NCBI GenBank assembly: GCA_964541755.1
Contig: CAZIRF010000014.1
Span: forward strand, 1-60,923
Reading direction: 5' to 3'
Source of the DNA: CAZIRF01 sp964541755
GTDB lineage: Bacteria; Spirochaetota; Spirochaetia; Treponematales; Breznakiellaceae
Length of the DNA: 60,923 nt
A program made the position numbers and the translations under genes. This document shows positions 41,808-49,809 of the stretch, piece by piece (positions within the stretch are counted from its first letter, which is position 1; each line of letters begins with the position of its first letter). The notes beneath the pieces were generated by a model. The model worked only from the letters and a program-made list of their open reading frames with translations. It had not been told where the DNA came from and did no database searches.

Positions 41808-43074
41808 TACTCCCCTGCCGGACTACGAGCGCCCCGCGCTCTACATTCACGTTCCCTTCTGCTCCTCTTTCTGTGCGTACTGCGATTTCTGTTCGGTCTT
41901 GACCCCGTCTTCCGGCGGTCCCGAACGCTACCTCGCGCGCCTCGAAGAGGATCTTGACGCCCTGTGGAAGGGGGAAGAATCACGGCTGATATCGACCGTA
42001 TTCCTGGGCGGGGGGACGCCTTCCGCCCTTGGCTCGCGCGGCCTGGGCGGCGTCCTCGAAGCGCTGGCGCGCCGCGTACAAGCGCTCGAAGAGATAAGTG
42101 TCGAGCTCAACCCCGAATCCCTCGACGACGACCTCATCGACACCCTCCTGTCCTTTAACCGGAGCGCCAGATCCCGCGGGGTGCTGGCGCCGGACGGACG
42201 CCTGCGGCTTTCGCTGGGGGTGCAGAGCCTTTGCGATGACGCGCGCCAAGCCGTCTCCCGCGCCGGTTCGGCTGCCATGGTACGCCAGCGCCTCGCTGCC
42301 CTTTTTTCCAAACTTCCGGCTGCCGGCGGGGGCGTGGAGGTCTCGGCCGACCTCATGGCGGGGCTCCCCCATCAGCCCGTATTTTCCCTTGTTTCGGATA
42401 TCGAAGAGCTCTCATCCCTGGGGATGGCACATTTTTCGCTCTACGCGCTCACCCTCGAAGAGGGGACGCCCCTTGCCCGGGATGTCGCAGCCGGCCGCTG
42501 TCGTATTGGCGATGACGACGCGATCGCGGAACAGCTCGAGGCGGCGCGTGGAGCCCTTTCAGGGGCGGGTTTTTGCCAGTATGAGGTGTCCAATTATGCC
42601 CGCCCCGGCTGCGAGTGCCGGCACAACCTGCGCTACTGGCACATGGCCGATTGGCTGGCCCTGGGGCCGTCGGCCGTTGGCACGATCTTTGACCGGGCGT
42701 CCGGAACGGCCCTGCGTACGACACAGACGGCCGATGTCGGGGCCTGGCTCGAAGGTGCTCAGGAAGCCCTCTCTGAGCGGGTGGGTCGGCGGGACGCCCT
42801 CTTCGAGTTTATCATGATGGGCTTTCGCCTGGCCTGTGGCCCGGATATGCGGGAGTTCCGCCGGCGCTTCGGCAAGCCCCTCGAGGCCTTCATTCCCCGA
42901 AGCCTCGATGCCTGGGCATCACGGGGCCTTCTCGAGCGCCGCGCTGCGGGCCCCTTTTCCGCTGCCCTTCGCCCCGAAGGCCTGATGTTCCTCAACCGTT
43001 TTCTTGTTGACTGCCTGAACGAACTGGAAGGACCCGGGGTTCCGCCAGCCGGGAGTCCGGCTGGCGAAGGTTAA
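41797..43074 (+). CDS. hemW: Radical SAM coproporphyrinogen oxidase-like protein HemW
   Basis: This 425-residue protein is best started at GTG 41797, overlapping the LepB-paralogue stop by 11 nt. The radical SAM motif CSSFCAYCDFCS (CxxxCxxC, near 28-35) follows YIHVPFC. Then come FLGGGTPS, a VELNPES strand, LSLGVQSL and an ADLMAGLPHQ block, with HNLRYWHMADWLALGPSAVG near 300. This is the HemW/HemN-like pattern (oxygen-independent coproporphyrinogen oxidase-like, thought to be a heme chaperone). No heme-biosynthesis genes are next to it. A 9-bp-arm hairpin (43044-43065) lies within the last codons. Confidence 0.88.
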   Translation: MSADTPLPDYERPALYIHVPFCSSFCAYCDFCSVLTPSSGGPERYLARLEEDLDALWKGEESRLISTVFLGGGTPSALGSRGLGGVLEALARRVQALEEISVELNPESLDDDLIDTLLSFNRSARSRGVLAPDGRLRLSLGVQSLCDDARQAVSRAGSAAMVRQRLAALFSKLPAAGGGVEVSADLMAGLPHQPVFSLVSDIEELSSLGMAHFSLYALTLEEGTPLARDVAAGRCRIGDDDAIAEQLEAARGALSGAGFCQYEVSNYARPGCECRHNLRYWHMADWLALGPSAVGTIFDRASGTALRTTQTADVGAWLEGAQEALSERVGRRDALFEFIMMGFRLACGPDMREFRRRFGKPLEAFIPRSLDAWASRGLLERRAAGPFSAALRPEGLMFLNRFLVDCLNELEGPGVPPAGSPAGEG

Positions 43075-43099
43075 GCGGGGAGAGGGCTGTCGGGGCCAT

Positions 43100-45622
43100 C
43101 TACTGCTTCAAGCTGTCCGAAAGGCGGCGCCAAGTCTGGTTGATGGTCTGGCGCTCCTCCGGTCCCACATCCTCGGGAAGCTCGTCGATGAGGGCTTCGA
43201 TGCTCGCAAGGCTCTCGTTGAGGGCCGTGTGGAAGCCCCGCGAGCACTTGAACCAATAGCTGCCCGCCCCGTCGGTAAAGAGGCAGATGAAGCCCAGTTC
43301 ATGCTTGTCCTTCTTCCAGATTGCGGGTTGGAGTATGTTCGGCAGTTCGCGGATGAGTTCCGGGAGGTCTTCGAGGGTGCTCCAAGTCTTTTTTCGTTGC
43401 CAGTTTCGCTTTGAAGCCCCGTCAATGGCGAGCTTGCCCGCCTGGTCGAGAATGAGGGCGAGTTTTTCTCCCTGAAACAGGCTGTATCTGCCGTCGACGC
43501 GGATTTCCCCGCGAAGGTCTTTGTAAAGATTTGTCCCCTCATCGCCGGCAGAGGCAATGACGCGCGAGAGTTTTTCCCAGGGAAGAACGGCAATCTTGTG
43601 GCCCTTGCGTTTCTCGAGGTCGAAGATTTCGCTGCCTATCTTTATTTTGTTGGTGAAGTCCCTCACCGGCTGCGGGGACTTCATGCCGCTTGCGCCACGC
43701 TCCCGCCGTTCGCCCGGGACGCCGGCTGCACCGATGAGTCCCTCGTAGAGGGTGGGGCTGATGCGCGCGAGGGAGCTCTTTCGCAGGGGCGAGACCGACA
43801 TGGCGTACATGCGCGTGGTACGCACTATTTCGCCGGCGACGATGTACTGCGGGGTCTCGCGGAACATGACCGAACCGGGGTGGATGAGGATGGACCCGGC
43901 CGTCAGGCTGCGGTACATGTCGCTCCCCTCGCGCACGCAGACGAACTGGATGAGGCCGCGTGCCACACAGCACAGGTAGTCCTCGGTGTCGCCGCCAGAG
44001 AGTATGGGCACCCCCATGTCCGAGACAATCTGTTCGAGCTGTTCCTTGACGTTGACGATTTCGTGGAGGGTTCTCTCGTCGAGGTATGACTGCTCGCAGA
44101 AGCGTTTCTTGTCCTTTGCACCCGTGAAAAGCCGGTAGAGGCGCAGGTTCGAGACAAAGTCGCCAGAGGGGTCGCGGAAGGCGTGATGGGCGCGGCGGGC
44201 TTCCATCTCTTCGCCGGGGGGCAGTATGTAGGGCCCCTGTGTCGAGAGGAATGCCGCCGCGATAATGGTTTCCTCGGTGACATCGGGATAGTGGAGTATG
44301 GCCTCCACGATAATGCGCGACTGGCGGGGGGGAAGGGGAAAGCGGGCCATCATCCGGCCTATCTTCGAGAGGTTGCGGTCTGCCTCGAGGGCGTCGAGGA
44401 GGGTGAGGGTCTCGATGCCTCCAAGGAGGCCCAGGCGGTTTGGCGGAGAGATGAAGTCGAAGTCCTCGAAGGCCGTGACCCCGAGCTCTGACATGCGAAG
44501 GACGACCTCGGAGAGGTCGGTGCGGAAGATTTCTTCGGTGGTGAAGAGCTCCCGGGCCTCGAAATCCTTGCGGCTGTACAGCCGGTAACACCAGCCCTCG
44601 CGGGTGCGGCCTGCGCGGCCCTTGCGCTGGTTGCACGAGGCCTTCGAGACGGGGACTTCGATGAGGCTCGAGGTGAAGGTCTTGGGATTGTAGAAGTTGA
44701 GCTTGGCACGGCCGGAATCGATGACGGTGGTGATGCCGTCGATGGTTACGCTGGTTTCGGCAATGTTGGTCGAGACGACGACCTTGATTTTTCCCCGCGG
44801 GGCTTTATCGAATACCCGCTCCTGCTCTTCCTTTCCCAATCTTCCATAGAGGGGGACGCAGTAGAGTCTCTTGCCGGCCGGGGACGCGTACAGGCGGGTC
44901 ATGCAGTCCTTTATGGCCTTTTCGCCGGGCAGGAAGATGAGGATGTCCCCGTCGCGGCGCTCATCGCTCACGCGCGAGACGATCTCCTCGATTTTGAGGA
45001 GTGTCGCCTCCATGGCGGTGCGCGAGTTGTCCGCCGGGTCTATGGCGGGGGGATCGTAGACGAGGGTAACCGGCCAGGTGATGGCGTCGATCTTCACCAC
45101 CGGGCATTCCCCGAAGTACTCGCTGAAGACCTGGGTGTTTATCGTTGCCGATGAGACGACGACCTTGAACTCCTTGCGTTCTTCGAGGACCCGCTTGAGA
45201 AGGCCCAGTATGAAGTCGATATTGAGACTGCGCTCGTGGGCCTCGTCGACGATGAGTACATCGTATTTCGAGAGCCAGGGATCCAGCTTCATCTCCTGCA
45301 GGAGGATGCCGTCGGTCATGATCTTTATTTTGGTGCGGTGATCGGTGCGATCCTCAAAACGCATCTTGTACCCGACGAGTTCGGGTATTGAAAGTCCTTT
45401 CTGTCGCGCTATATACTCACAGACAGACACTGCGGCGATGCGGCGTGGCTGGGTAACCCCGATAATGCCGTTTTTGGCGTAGCCGGCGTCGTGCAGGATG
45501 ACCGGCAGCTGGGTGGTCTTGCCCGAACCGGTGGGGCTTTCAACGACGATGACTTGGTGCGACTCGAGGGCTTGAAGGATGAGGTCCTTGTGTTTGTAGA
45601 CGGGAAGCTCGGTGGCGTTCAT
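43100..45622 (-). CDS. DEAH-box ATP-dependent helicase, HrpA-like
   Basis: This 840-residue protein is read from ATG 45622, 7 nt after a TATAGT. Motif I is ESPTGSGKTTQLPVIL near residue 30, motif II VDEAHERSLN, motif III SSATINTQVFS, then IFLPGEKAIKD, TNIAETSVTIDG (motif V) and QRKGRAGRTREGWCYRLYS (motif VI), the standard DEAH set. C-terminal HA2/OB-like regions follow to about 640. The last 190 residues (SEIFDLEKRKGHKIAVLPWE onward) have no familiar motif to me. Such helicases remodel RNA, for example in ribosome rescue or mRNA decay. It lies convergent to hemW with 25 bp between. Confidence 0.88.
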   Translation of the reverse strand: MNATELPVYKHKDLILQALESHQVIVVESPTGSGKTTQLPVILHDAGYAKNGIIGVTQPRRIAAVSVCEYIARQKGLSIPELVGYKMRFEDRTDHRTKIKIMTDGILLQEMKLDPWLSKYDVLIVDEAHERSLNIDFILGLLKRVLEERKEFKVVVSSATINTQVFSEYFGECPVVKIDAITWPVTLVYDPPAIDPADNSRTAMEATLLKIEEIVSRVSDERRDGDILIFLPGEKAIKDCMTRLYASPAGKRLYCVPLYGRLGKEEQERVFDKAPRGKIKVVVSTNIAETSVTIDGITTVIDSGRAKLNFYNPKTFTSSLIEVPVSKASCNQRKGRAGRTREGWCYRLYSRKDFEARELFTTEEIFRTDLSEVVLRMSELGVTAFEDFDFISPPNRLGLLGGIETLTLLDALEADRNLSKIGRMMARFPLPPRQSRIIVEAILHYPDVTEETIIAAAFLSTQGPYILPPGEEMEARRAHHAFRDPSGDFVSNLRLYRLFTGAKDKKRFCEQSYLDERTLHEIVNVKEQLEQIVSDMGVPILSGGDTEDYLCCVARGLIQFVCVREGSDMYRSLTAGSILIHPGSVMFRETPQYIVAGEIVRTTRMYAMSVSPLRKSSLARISPTLYEGLIGAAGVPGERRERGASGMKSPQPVRDFTNKIKIGSEIFDLEKRKGHKIAVLPWEKLSRVIASAGDEGTNLYKDLRGEIRVDGRYSLFQGEKLALILDQAGKLAIDGASKRNWQRKKTWSTLEDLPELIRELPNILQPAIWKKDKHELGFICLFTDGAGSYWFKCSRGFHTALNESLASIEALIDELPEDVGPEERQTINQTWRRLSDSLKQ

Positions 45623-45629
45623 GTCTGCT

Positions 45630-45658
45630 ACTATAGAACGAGCGGGCAATCGGGGCAA
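45630..45658 (-). promoter_or_regulatory. Promoter of the DEAH helicase gene, leaderless type
   Basis: TTGCCC (45658-45653), 17-nt spacer, TATAGT (45635-45630), ATG after 7 nt, no Shine-Dalgarno. Confidence 0.65.
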
Positions 45659-45722
45659 TGGTAAAGATGCCTTTCATGGTGCATAATGGAGAGACGGGTT
45701 CGCCGCTTCACAGGGAGCGGCA

Positions 45723-45792
45723 ACCCGCTATCAGCGCGGTAATCCTCATAAAGAGGGATAACCCGCTATCAGAGCGGTCACCCGCTATCGGC
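45723..45792. repeat. Three repeats in the ppdK leader region
   Basis: ACCCGCTATCAGCGCGGT (45723-45740) and ACCCGCTATCAGAGCGGT (45761-45778) differ at one base. A third, shorter copy ACCCGCTATCGGC begins at 45780. They lie in the 283-bp gap between the helicase and ppdK, which otherwise holds only the hairpin at 45837-45863 and a weak CATAAT at 45682-45687. Spacings of 38 and 19 nt suggest a regulator-binding array or a remnant repeat. Confidence 0.6.
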
Positions 45793-45836
45793 ATGATGAG
45801 CCTTGAAAAACAGGATTGCATGGATTCAGGGCAGGG

Positions 45837-45863
45837 TTTTCAAAACCCGAGGGGTTTTGAAAA
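45837..45863. promoter_or_regulatory. Perfect hairpin in the ppdK leader
   Basis: TTTTCAAAACCC (45837-45848) and GGGTTTTGAAAA (45852-45863) are exact 12-bp inverted repeats around GAG. It ends about 20 nt before the Shine-Dalgarno (AGGAGG) of ppdK. Without a T-tract it is more likely an mRNA-stabilising or regulatory hairpin than a terminator. Confidence 0.6.
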
Positions 45864-45905
45864 CGCTGTCATAGGGAAAAGCATACACAGGAGGACCAGA
45901 CAAAC

Positions 45906-48569
45906 ATGACCACGGAAAAGTACGTGTACTTCTTTGGCAGCGGCAAGGCGGACGGCAAGGCCGACATGAAAGAGCTTCTCGGGGGCAAGGGGGCCAACCT
46001 CGCCGAAATGACCAACCTCGGCATCCCCGTTCCCCCCGGTTTCACGATCGGGACGAATGTCTGCGCCGCGTATTACGACAACAAGAAAAAGTACCCCGAC
46101 GGTCTTGAGGCCGAGGTTCTCGACCAGCTTGCCAAACTCGAAAAGCTCATGGGCAAGAAGCTCGGCGATGCCGACGATCCCCTCCTGGTCTCGGTGCGCT
46201 CGGGTGCGGCTGTCTCCATGCCCGGCATGATGGACACCATCCTCAACCTGGGCATGAACGACAAGGCCGTTGTGGGACTGGGGAACAAGACCGGCAACCC
46301 GCGCTTTGCCTGGGACGCCTACCGGCGCTTCATCCAGATGTACGGCGACGTCGTCCTGGGGGTTGAGCACGACCTCTTCGAGGAGGCCCTCGTCAAGGCC
46401 AAAAAGGCCAAGAAGGTCGAGCTCGATACGGGCCTCGATGAAAAGGACCTCGAAAAGCTCGTTGCCGAGTACAAGGCCATCGTCAAGAAGGCCACCAAGA
46501 AAGAGTTCCCGCAGGATCCCGTCGCCCAGCTCTGGGGCGCGGTCAACGCCGTCTTCGGGTCCTGGATGAACGAACGGGCCATCAAGTACCGCCAGCTCAA
46601 CAATATCAAGGGCGTTATCGGGACGGCCGTCAATGTTCAGTCCATGGTCTTCGGCAACTTCGGCGATGACTCCGGCACCGGTGTCTGTTTCTCGCGCGAC
46701 CCCTCCACCGGCAAGAACGAATTCTACGGCGAGTACCTCATGAACGCCCAGGGCGAGGACGTCGTCGCCGGCATCCGCACCCCCGAAAAGATTGCGACCC
46801 TCGCGAAAAAGAACAAGAAGGTCTACGACCAGCTCGTGGCCATCAAGGATCGTCTCGAGAAACACTTCCGCGACATGCAGGACATGGAGTTCACCGTCCA
46901 GCAGGGCGAGCTCTACATTCTACAGACGCGCAATGGCAAGCGCGCGGGCGCTGCCGCCGTCAAGTGTGCCGTCGACATGGTAGCCGAGAAGCTCATCGAC
47001 AAGGATACCGCCATTGGCCGTGTGAGCCCCGGTCACCTCGACCAGCTCCTCCACCCCATGGTGGATCCCAAGGCCCTCAAGGGCGCCAAGAGTCTTACCA
47101 AGGGGCTCAACGCTTCGCCGGGCGCGGCCACCGGCCAGATCGTCTTTACCGCGAAGGACGCCGAGGACTGGTTCAAGCTGGGCAAGAAAGTCCTCCTTGT
47201 GCGCAAGGACACGAGCCCTGAAGACATTGGCGGCATGCACGTCGCAGAAGGCATCCTCACCTCTACCGGCGGCATGACCAGCCACGCAGCCGTCGTCGCC
47301 CGCGGCATGGGCACCCCCTGTGTCGCCGGCGCCAAGGGCGTCACCGTCCAGGGCAAGAAGGTCACGATTGGCGACAAGAGCTACAAAGAGGGCGAGTGGA
47401 TCACGATTGACGGCTCCACGGGCAACGTCTACGACGGCCAGCTCCCCCTCGTCGCCCCCAGCATGAGCAAGGACCTGAACGCCTTCCTCTCCTGGTGCGA
47501 TGAAAAGTGCGCAAAGAGCGTCCGCGGGGACATCAAGGGCTTTGCCGTACGCACCAACGCCGACCAGCCCGAAGACGCCAAGCGGGCCTTCTCCTTTGGC
47601 GCCCAGGGCGTGGGTCTGTGCCGCACCGAGCACATGTTCTTCGACAAGGACAAGCTCATCCACTTCCGCGCCATGATCCTCGCCGATGACGAGACCGAGC
47701 GCAAGGCAGCCCTCAAGAAGATTCTTCCCCTCCAGAAGAAGGACTTCATCGGGATCTTCAAGGCGATGGACGGCAAGCCCGTTACCATCCGCCTGCTCGA
47801 TCCGCCCCTGCACGAATTTGTGCCCCACAGCAAGGAAGAGATCGCCGAGCTCGCCAAGCACCTGGGCGTCAAGCCCAAGGACCTGCAGCCCAAGATCGAC
47901 CGCCTCCACGAGGCCAACCCCATGTTGGGCCACCGCGGCTGCCGCCTCGCGATCACCTGGCCGGAGATCTACGACATGCAGGTCGAGGCCATCGCCCTCG
48001 CGGCGGTCGAGTGCCTCAAGAAGAAGATCCCCGTCAAGCCGGAAATCATGATCCCCATCGTCTGCGACGAGCAGGAACTCAAGCGCATCCGCCCCCGCAG
48101 CGAGGCCATCATCAAGGAGATCCTCGCCAAGAACAAGCTCAAGCTGGACTTCCAGATCGGTACCATGATCGAAGTCCCGCGCGCCGCCCTCCTGGCAGAC
48201 AAGATCGCCGAGTACGCCGATTTCTTCTCCTTCAGGACCAACGACCTCACCCAGATGACCTTTGGCTTTTCCCGCGACGATGTGGCGAGCTTCCTGCCCT
48301 TCTACGTTCAGGAAGAGCTCCTCGAGAACGACCCCTTCGAGTCCATCGACGAAGAGGGCGTGGGTATTCTCGTGGGTATGGCGGCCGAAAAGGGTCGATC
48401 TGTCAGGGCGGGCATGAAGCTCGGTATCTGCGGCGAGCAGGGCGGCGACCCGGCCACCATCGACTTCTGCTACCGCGCCGGTCTGTCCTACGTCTCCTGT
48501 TCCCCCTTCCGCGTGCCTTTGGCGCGCCTTGCCGGGGCGCAGGCCGTCATTCGGGCAGCCAAGAAATAA
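45906..48569 (+). CDS. ppdK: Pyruvate, phosphate dikinase
   Basis: This 887-residue protein matches the usual bacterial length of about 880-890. The ATP-grasp N-terminal domain starts with FGSGKADGKADMKELLGGKG. The phosphohistidine domain carries TSTGGMTSHAAVVARGMGTP near 450, with the swivelling His. The PEP/pyruvate TIM barrel ends with SFRTNDLTQMTFGFSRDD and CGEQGGDP, including the catalytic Cys of CSPFRVP-like endings. It interconverts pyruvate, ATP and phosphate with PEP, AMP and pyrophosphate. AGGAGG lies about 8 nt upstream. Codon use is the most biased in the window (almost only C- and G-ending), so it should be highly expressed. It is followed by a strong terminator. Confidence 0.97.
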   Translation: MTTEKYVYFFGSGKADGKADMKELLGGKGANLAEMTNLGIPVPPGFTIGTNVCAAYYDNKKKYPDGLEAEVLDQLAKLEKLMGKKLGDADDPLLVSVRSGAAVSMPGMMDTILNLGMNDKAVVGLGNKTGNPRFAWDAYRRFIQMYGDVVLGVEHDLFEEALVKAKKAKKVELDTGLDEKDLEKLVAEYKAIVKKATKKEFPQDPVAQLWGAVNAVFGSWMNERAIKYRQLNNIKGVIGTAVNVQSMVFGNFGDDSGTGVCFSRDPSTGKNEFYGEYLMNAQGEDVVAGIRTPEKIATLAKKNKKVYDQLVAIKDRLEKHFRDMQDMEFTVQQGELYILQTRNGKRAGAAAVKCAVDMVAEKLIDKDTAIGRVSPGHLDQLLHPMVDPKALKGAKSLTKGLNASPGAATGQIVFTAKDAEDWFKLGKKVLLVRKDTSPEDIGGMHVAEGILTSTGGMTSHAAVVARGMGTPCVAGAKGVTVQGKKVTIGDKSYKEGEWITIDGSTGNVYDGQLPLVAPSMSKDLNAFLSWCDEKCAKSVRGDIKGFAVRTNADQPEDAKRAFSFGAQGVGLCRTEHMFFDKDKLIHFRAMILADDETERKAALKKILPLQKKDFIGIFKAMDGKPVTIRLLDPPLHEFVPHSKEEIAELAKHLGVKPKDLQPKIDRLHEANPMLGHRGCRLAITWPEIYDMQVEAIALAAVECLKKKIPVKPEIMIPIVCDEQELKRIRPRSEAIIKEILAKNKLKLDFQIGTMIEVPRAALLADKIAEYADFFSFRTNDLTQMTFGFSRDDVASFLPFYVQEELLENDPFESIDEEGVGILVGMAAEKGRSVRAGMKLGICGEQGGDPATIDFCYRAGLSYVSCSPFRVPLARLAGAQAVIRAAKK

Positions 48570-48596
48570 AAACCTCTCAAGGGTAAGGCTCTTTCA

Positions 48597-48634
48597 AGAC
48601 TCTTTGAGCTTTGAAGAGTCTCGGCTGATAGTTC
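48597..48634. repeat. Hairpin and GGCTGATAGTTC repeat after ppdK
   Basis: GACTCTT and AAGAGTC form a short inverted repeat (about 48597-48620). GGCTGATAGTTC (48623-48634) recurs at 20200-20211 in metG, and related GGCTGATA strings lie at the metG stop (20810) and just after the yebC stop (57075). Confidence 0.35.
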
Positions 48635-48691
48635 GCGCCGCGCCCCCTTTTCCGGGGGCCGGCCGGCAAACGGTCGTATCATTTCGCCAAT

Positions 48692-48745
48692 CCCGGGGCT
48701 CCCGGTGGCCACAAAAGCGGCCGCCGGGAGCCCCGGGTCTTTTTC
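48692..48745 (+). terminator. Strong rho-independent terminator after ppdK
   Basis: CCCGGGGCTCCCGG (48692-48705) pairs with CCGGGAGCCCCGGG (48724-48737), and inner GGCC/GGCC bases extend the stem. A TCTTTTTC run follows. The T-run overlaps the weak -35 of the next gene. Confidence 0.92.
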
Positions 48746-48762
48746 TTGTGCCGCCAATAGGC

Positions 48763-48768
48763 TATAGT
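48763..48768 (+). promoter_or_regulatory. -10 element of the lipoprotein gene, leaderless type
   Basis: TATAGT ends 9 nt before the ATG at 48778. A poor -35 (TTTTTC, 48740-48745) lies 17 nt upstream in the terminator T-run. No Shine-Dalgarno is visible. Confidence 0.5.
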
Positions 48769-48777
48769 CTTTTCACC

Positions 48778-49809
48778 ATGAAACACTCAAACTCATATTC
48801 TTTTGCCCCCTTCGGCACACGCCTCGCCCTCGCAGCGCTCGCTATTGCGGGGCTTCTTTTTTCCTGCGCGCAGGAATCGAAGGAGCCTCTTGTCGTCTAC
48901 GGCCTCAAGGGGCCGTCCTCTGTGGGCATGGCCAAGATGTTCCTGGACAATGACCCCTCCCTCTCGCCTTCCACGCCCGAAGGTGCTGCGGCAGATGCCT
49001 CTGCGCCCCGCGCTTCCATCCGGCCGGAAATCCTTCCCGGCGTCGATATCATGACGGCAAAATTTGCTGCCGGCGAGGCTGTCGCAGGTATTCTGCCGCC
49101 CAATGTCGCCGCCAAGCTCGCGGCAAAGGGCGTCGACATTCAGGTCGCCGCCGTCGTCGGGCAGGGGATGCTGGCCATACTCGGCAGTGACGGCTCCATC
49201 GCCCGGCCGCGCGATCTTGCGGGAAAGACCGTCCACGTGGCGGCCGCAGGCTCGACCCCCGATTACGTCTTTCGCCGCATACTCGCCGCAAACGAGCTCG
49301 AACCGGGTGTGAATATCAGCCTTGAATTCTCCCTGCCCACCCCGGAAATCACCCAGGGCCTGATCGCCGGGCGCCTCGATATCGCTGTCCTCCCCGAGCC
49401 CTTCGCGAGCATGGCCCTTCGCGGGAACAAGGACCTCCACGAGCTGTTCGATGTCCAGTCTGCCTGGAAGGACGCCACCGGGGTTCCCGACTACCCCATG
49501 ACGGTGCTCGTCATCTCCCGCGAGTGGGCCCGGCAATCACGTACGGGCGTTGAAGATCTCATGAACGCCTACCGCGAATCGGTGGACTGGGTTCTCGCCA
49601 ATCCCGACGAGGCATCCCTCGTGGCCGAGGCCGCCGGTATCGGGGTGAAGGCCGCGGCCCTGCGCCAGGCCATCCCCCGCAGCGCGTACCGCTTTGTGAA
49701 TGCCGCCGCGGCAAGGGGCGAGCTCGAGGCCCTCTACGAGCTCTTCCTCGCCTTTGAACCCGCTTCCATTGGCGGCGCCCTTCCCGCGGACAGCTTCTAC
49801 TGGAAATGA
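48778..49809 (+). CDS. ABC transporter substrate-binding lipoprotein, NMT1/THI5/SsuA-like
   Basis: This 343-residue protein is read from ATG 48778, 9 nt after a TATAGT. Its signal peptide ends in a lipobox (AIAGLLFSC, Cys about 26), so it should be membrane-anchored in the periplasm. The mature part shows the NMT1/THI5 pattern: PNVAAKLAAKGVDIQV, PRDLAGKTVHVAAAGSTPDY, ITQGLIAGRLDIAVLPEPFA and LVISREWARQS. These proteins bind thiamine precursors, aliphatic sulfonates or similar small molecules; the ligand cannot be told. The stop overlaps a permease-ATPase fusion gene (ATGA), forming a complete two-gene importer. Confidence 0.85.
   Translation: MKHSNSYSFAPFGTRLALAALAIAGLLFSCAQESKEPLVVYGLKGPSSVGMAKMFLDNDPSLSPSTPEGAAADASAPRASIRPEILPGVDIMTAKFAAGEAVAGILPPNVAAKLAAKGVDIQVAAVVGQGMLAILGSDGSIARPRDLAGKTVHVAAAGSTPDYVFRRILAANELEPGVNISLEFSLPTPEITQGLIAGRLDIAVLPEPFASMALRGNKDLHELFDVQSAWKDATGVPDYPMTVLVISREWARQSRTGVEDLMNAYRESVDWVLANPDEASLVAEAAGIGVKAAALRQAIPRSAYRFVNAAAARGELEALYELFLAFEPASIGGALPADSFYWK

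Noticed and set aside
45723..45792. CRISPR array
   Set aside because: Only three imperfect 13-18-bp copies with unequal spacing, no leader and no cas genes.
45658..45909. Small plus-strand frame (83 codons) upstream of ppdK
   Set aside because: It runs through the repeats and hairpin, has no Shine-Dalgarno and ends inside the ppdK start; better read as leader DNA.
46920..47933. Minus-strand reading frame (337 codons) opposite ppdK
   Set aside because: Shadow of the highly biased ppdK codons; Leu/Gly/Ala/Val-rich and without any recognisable domain.
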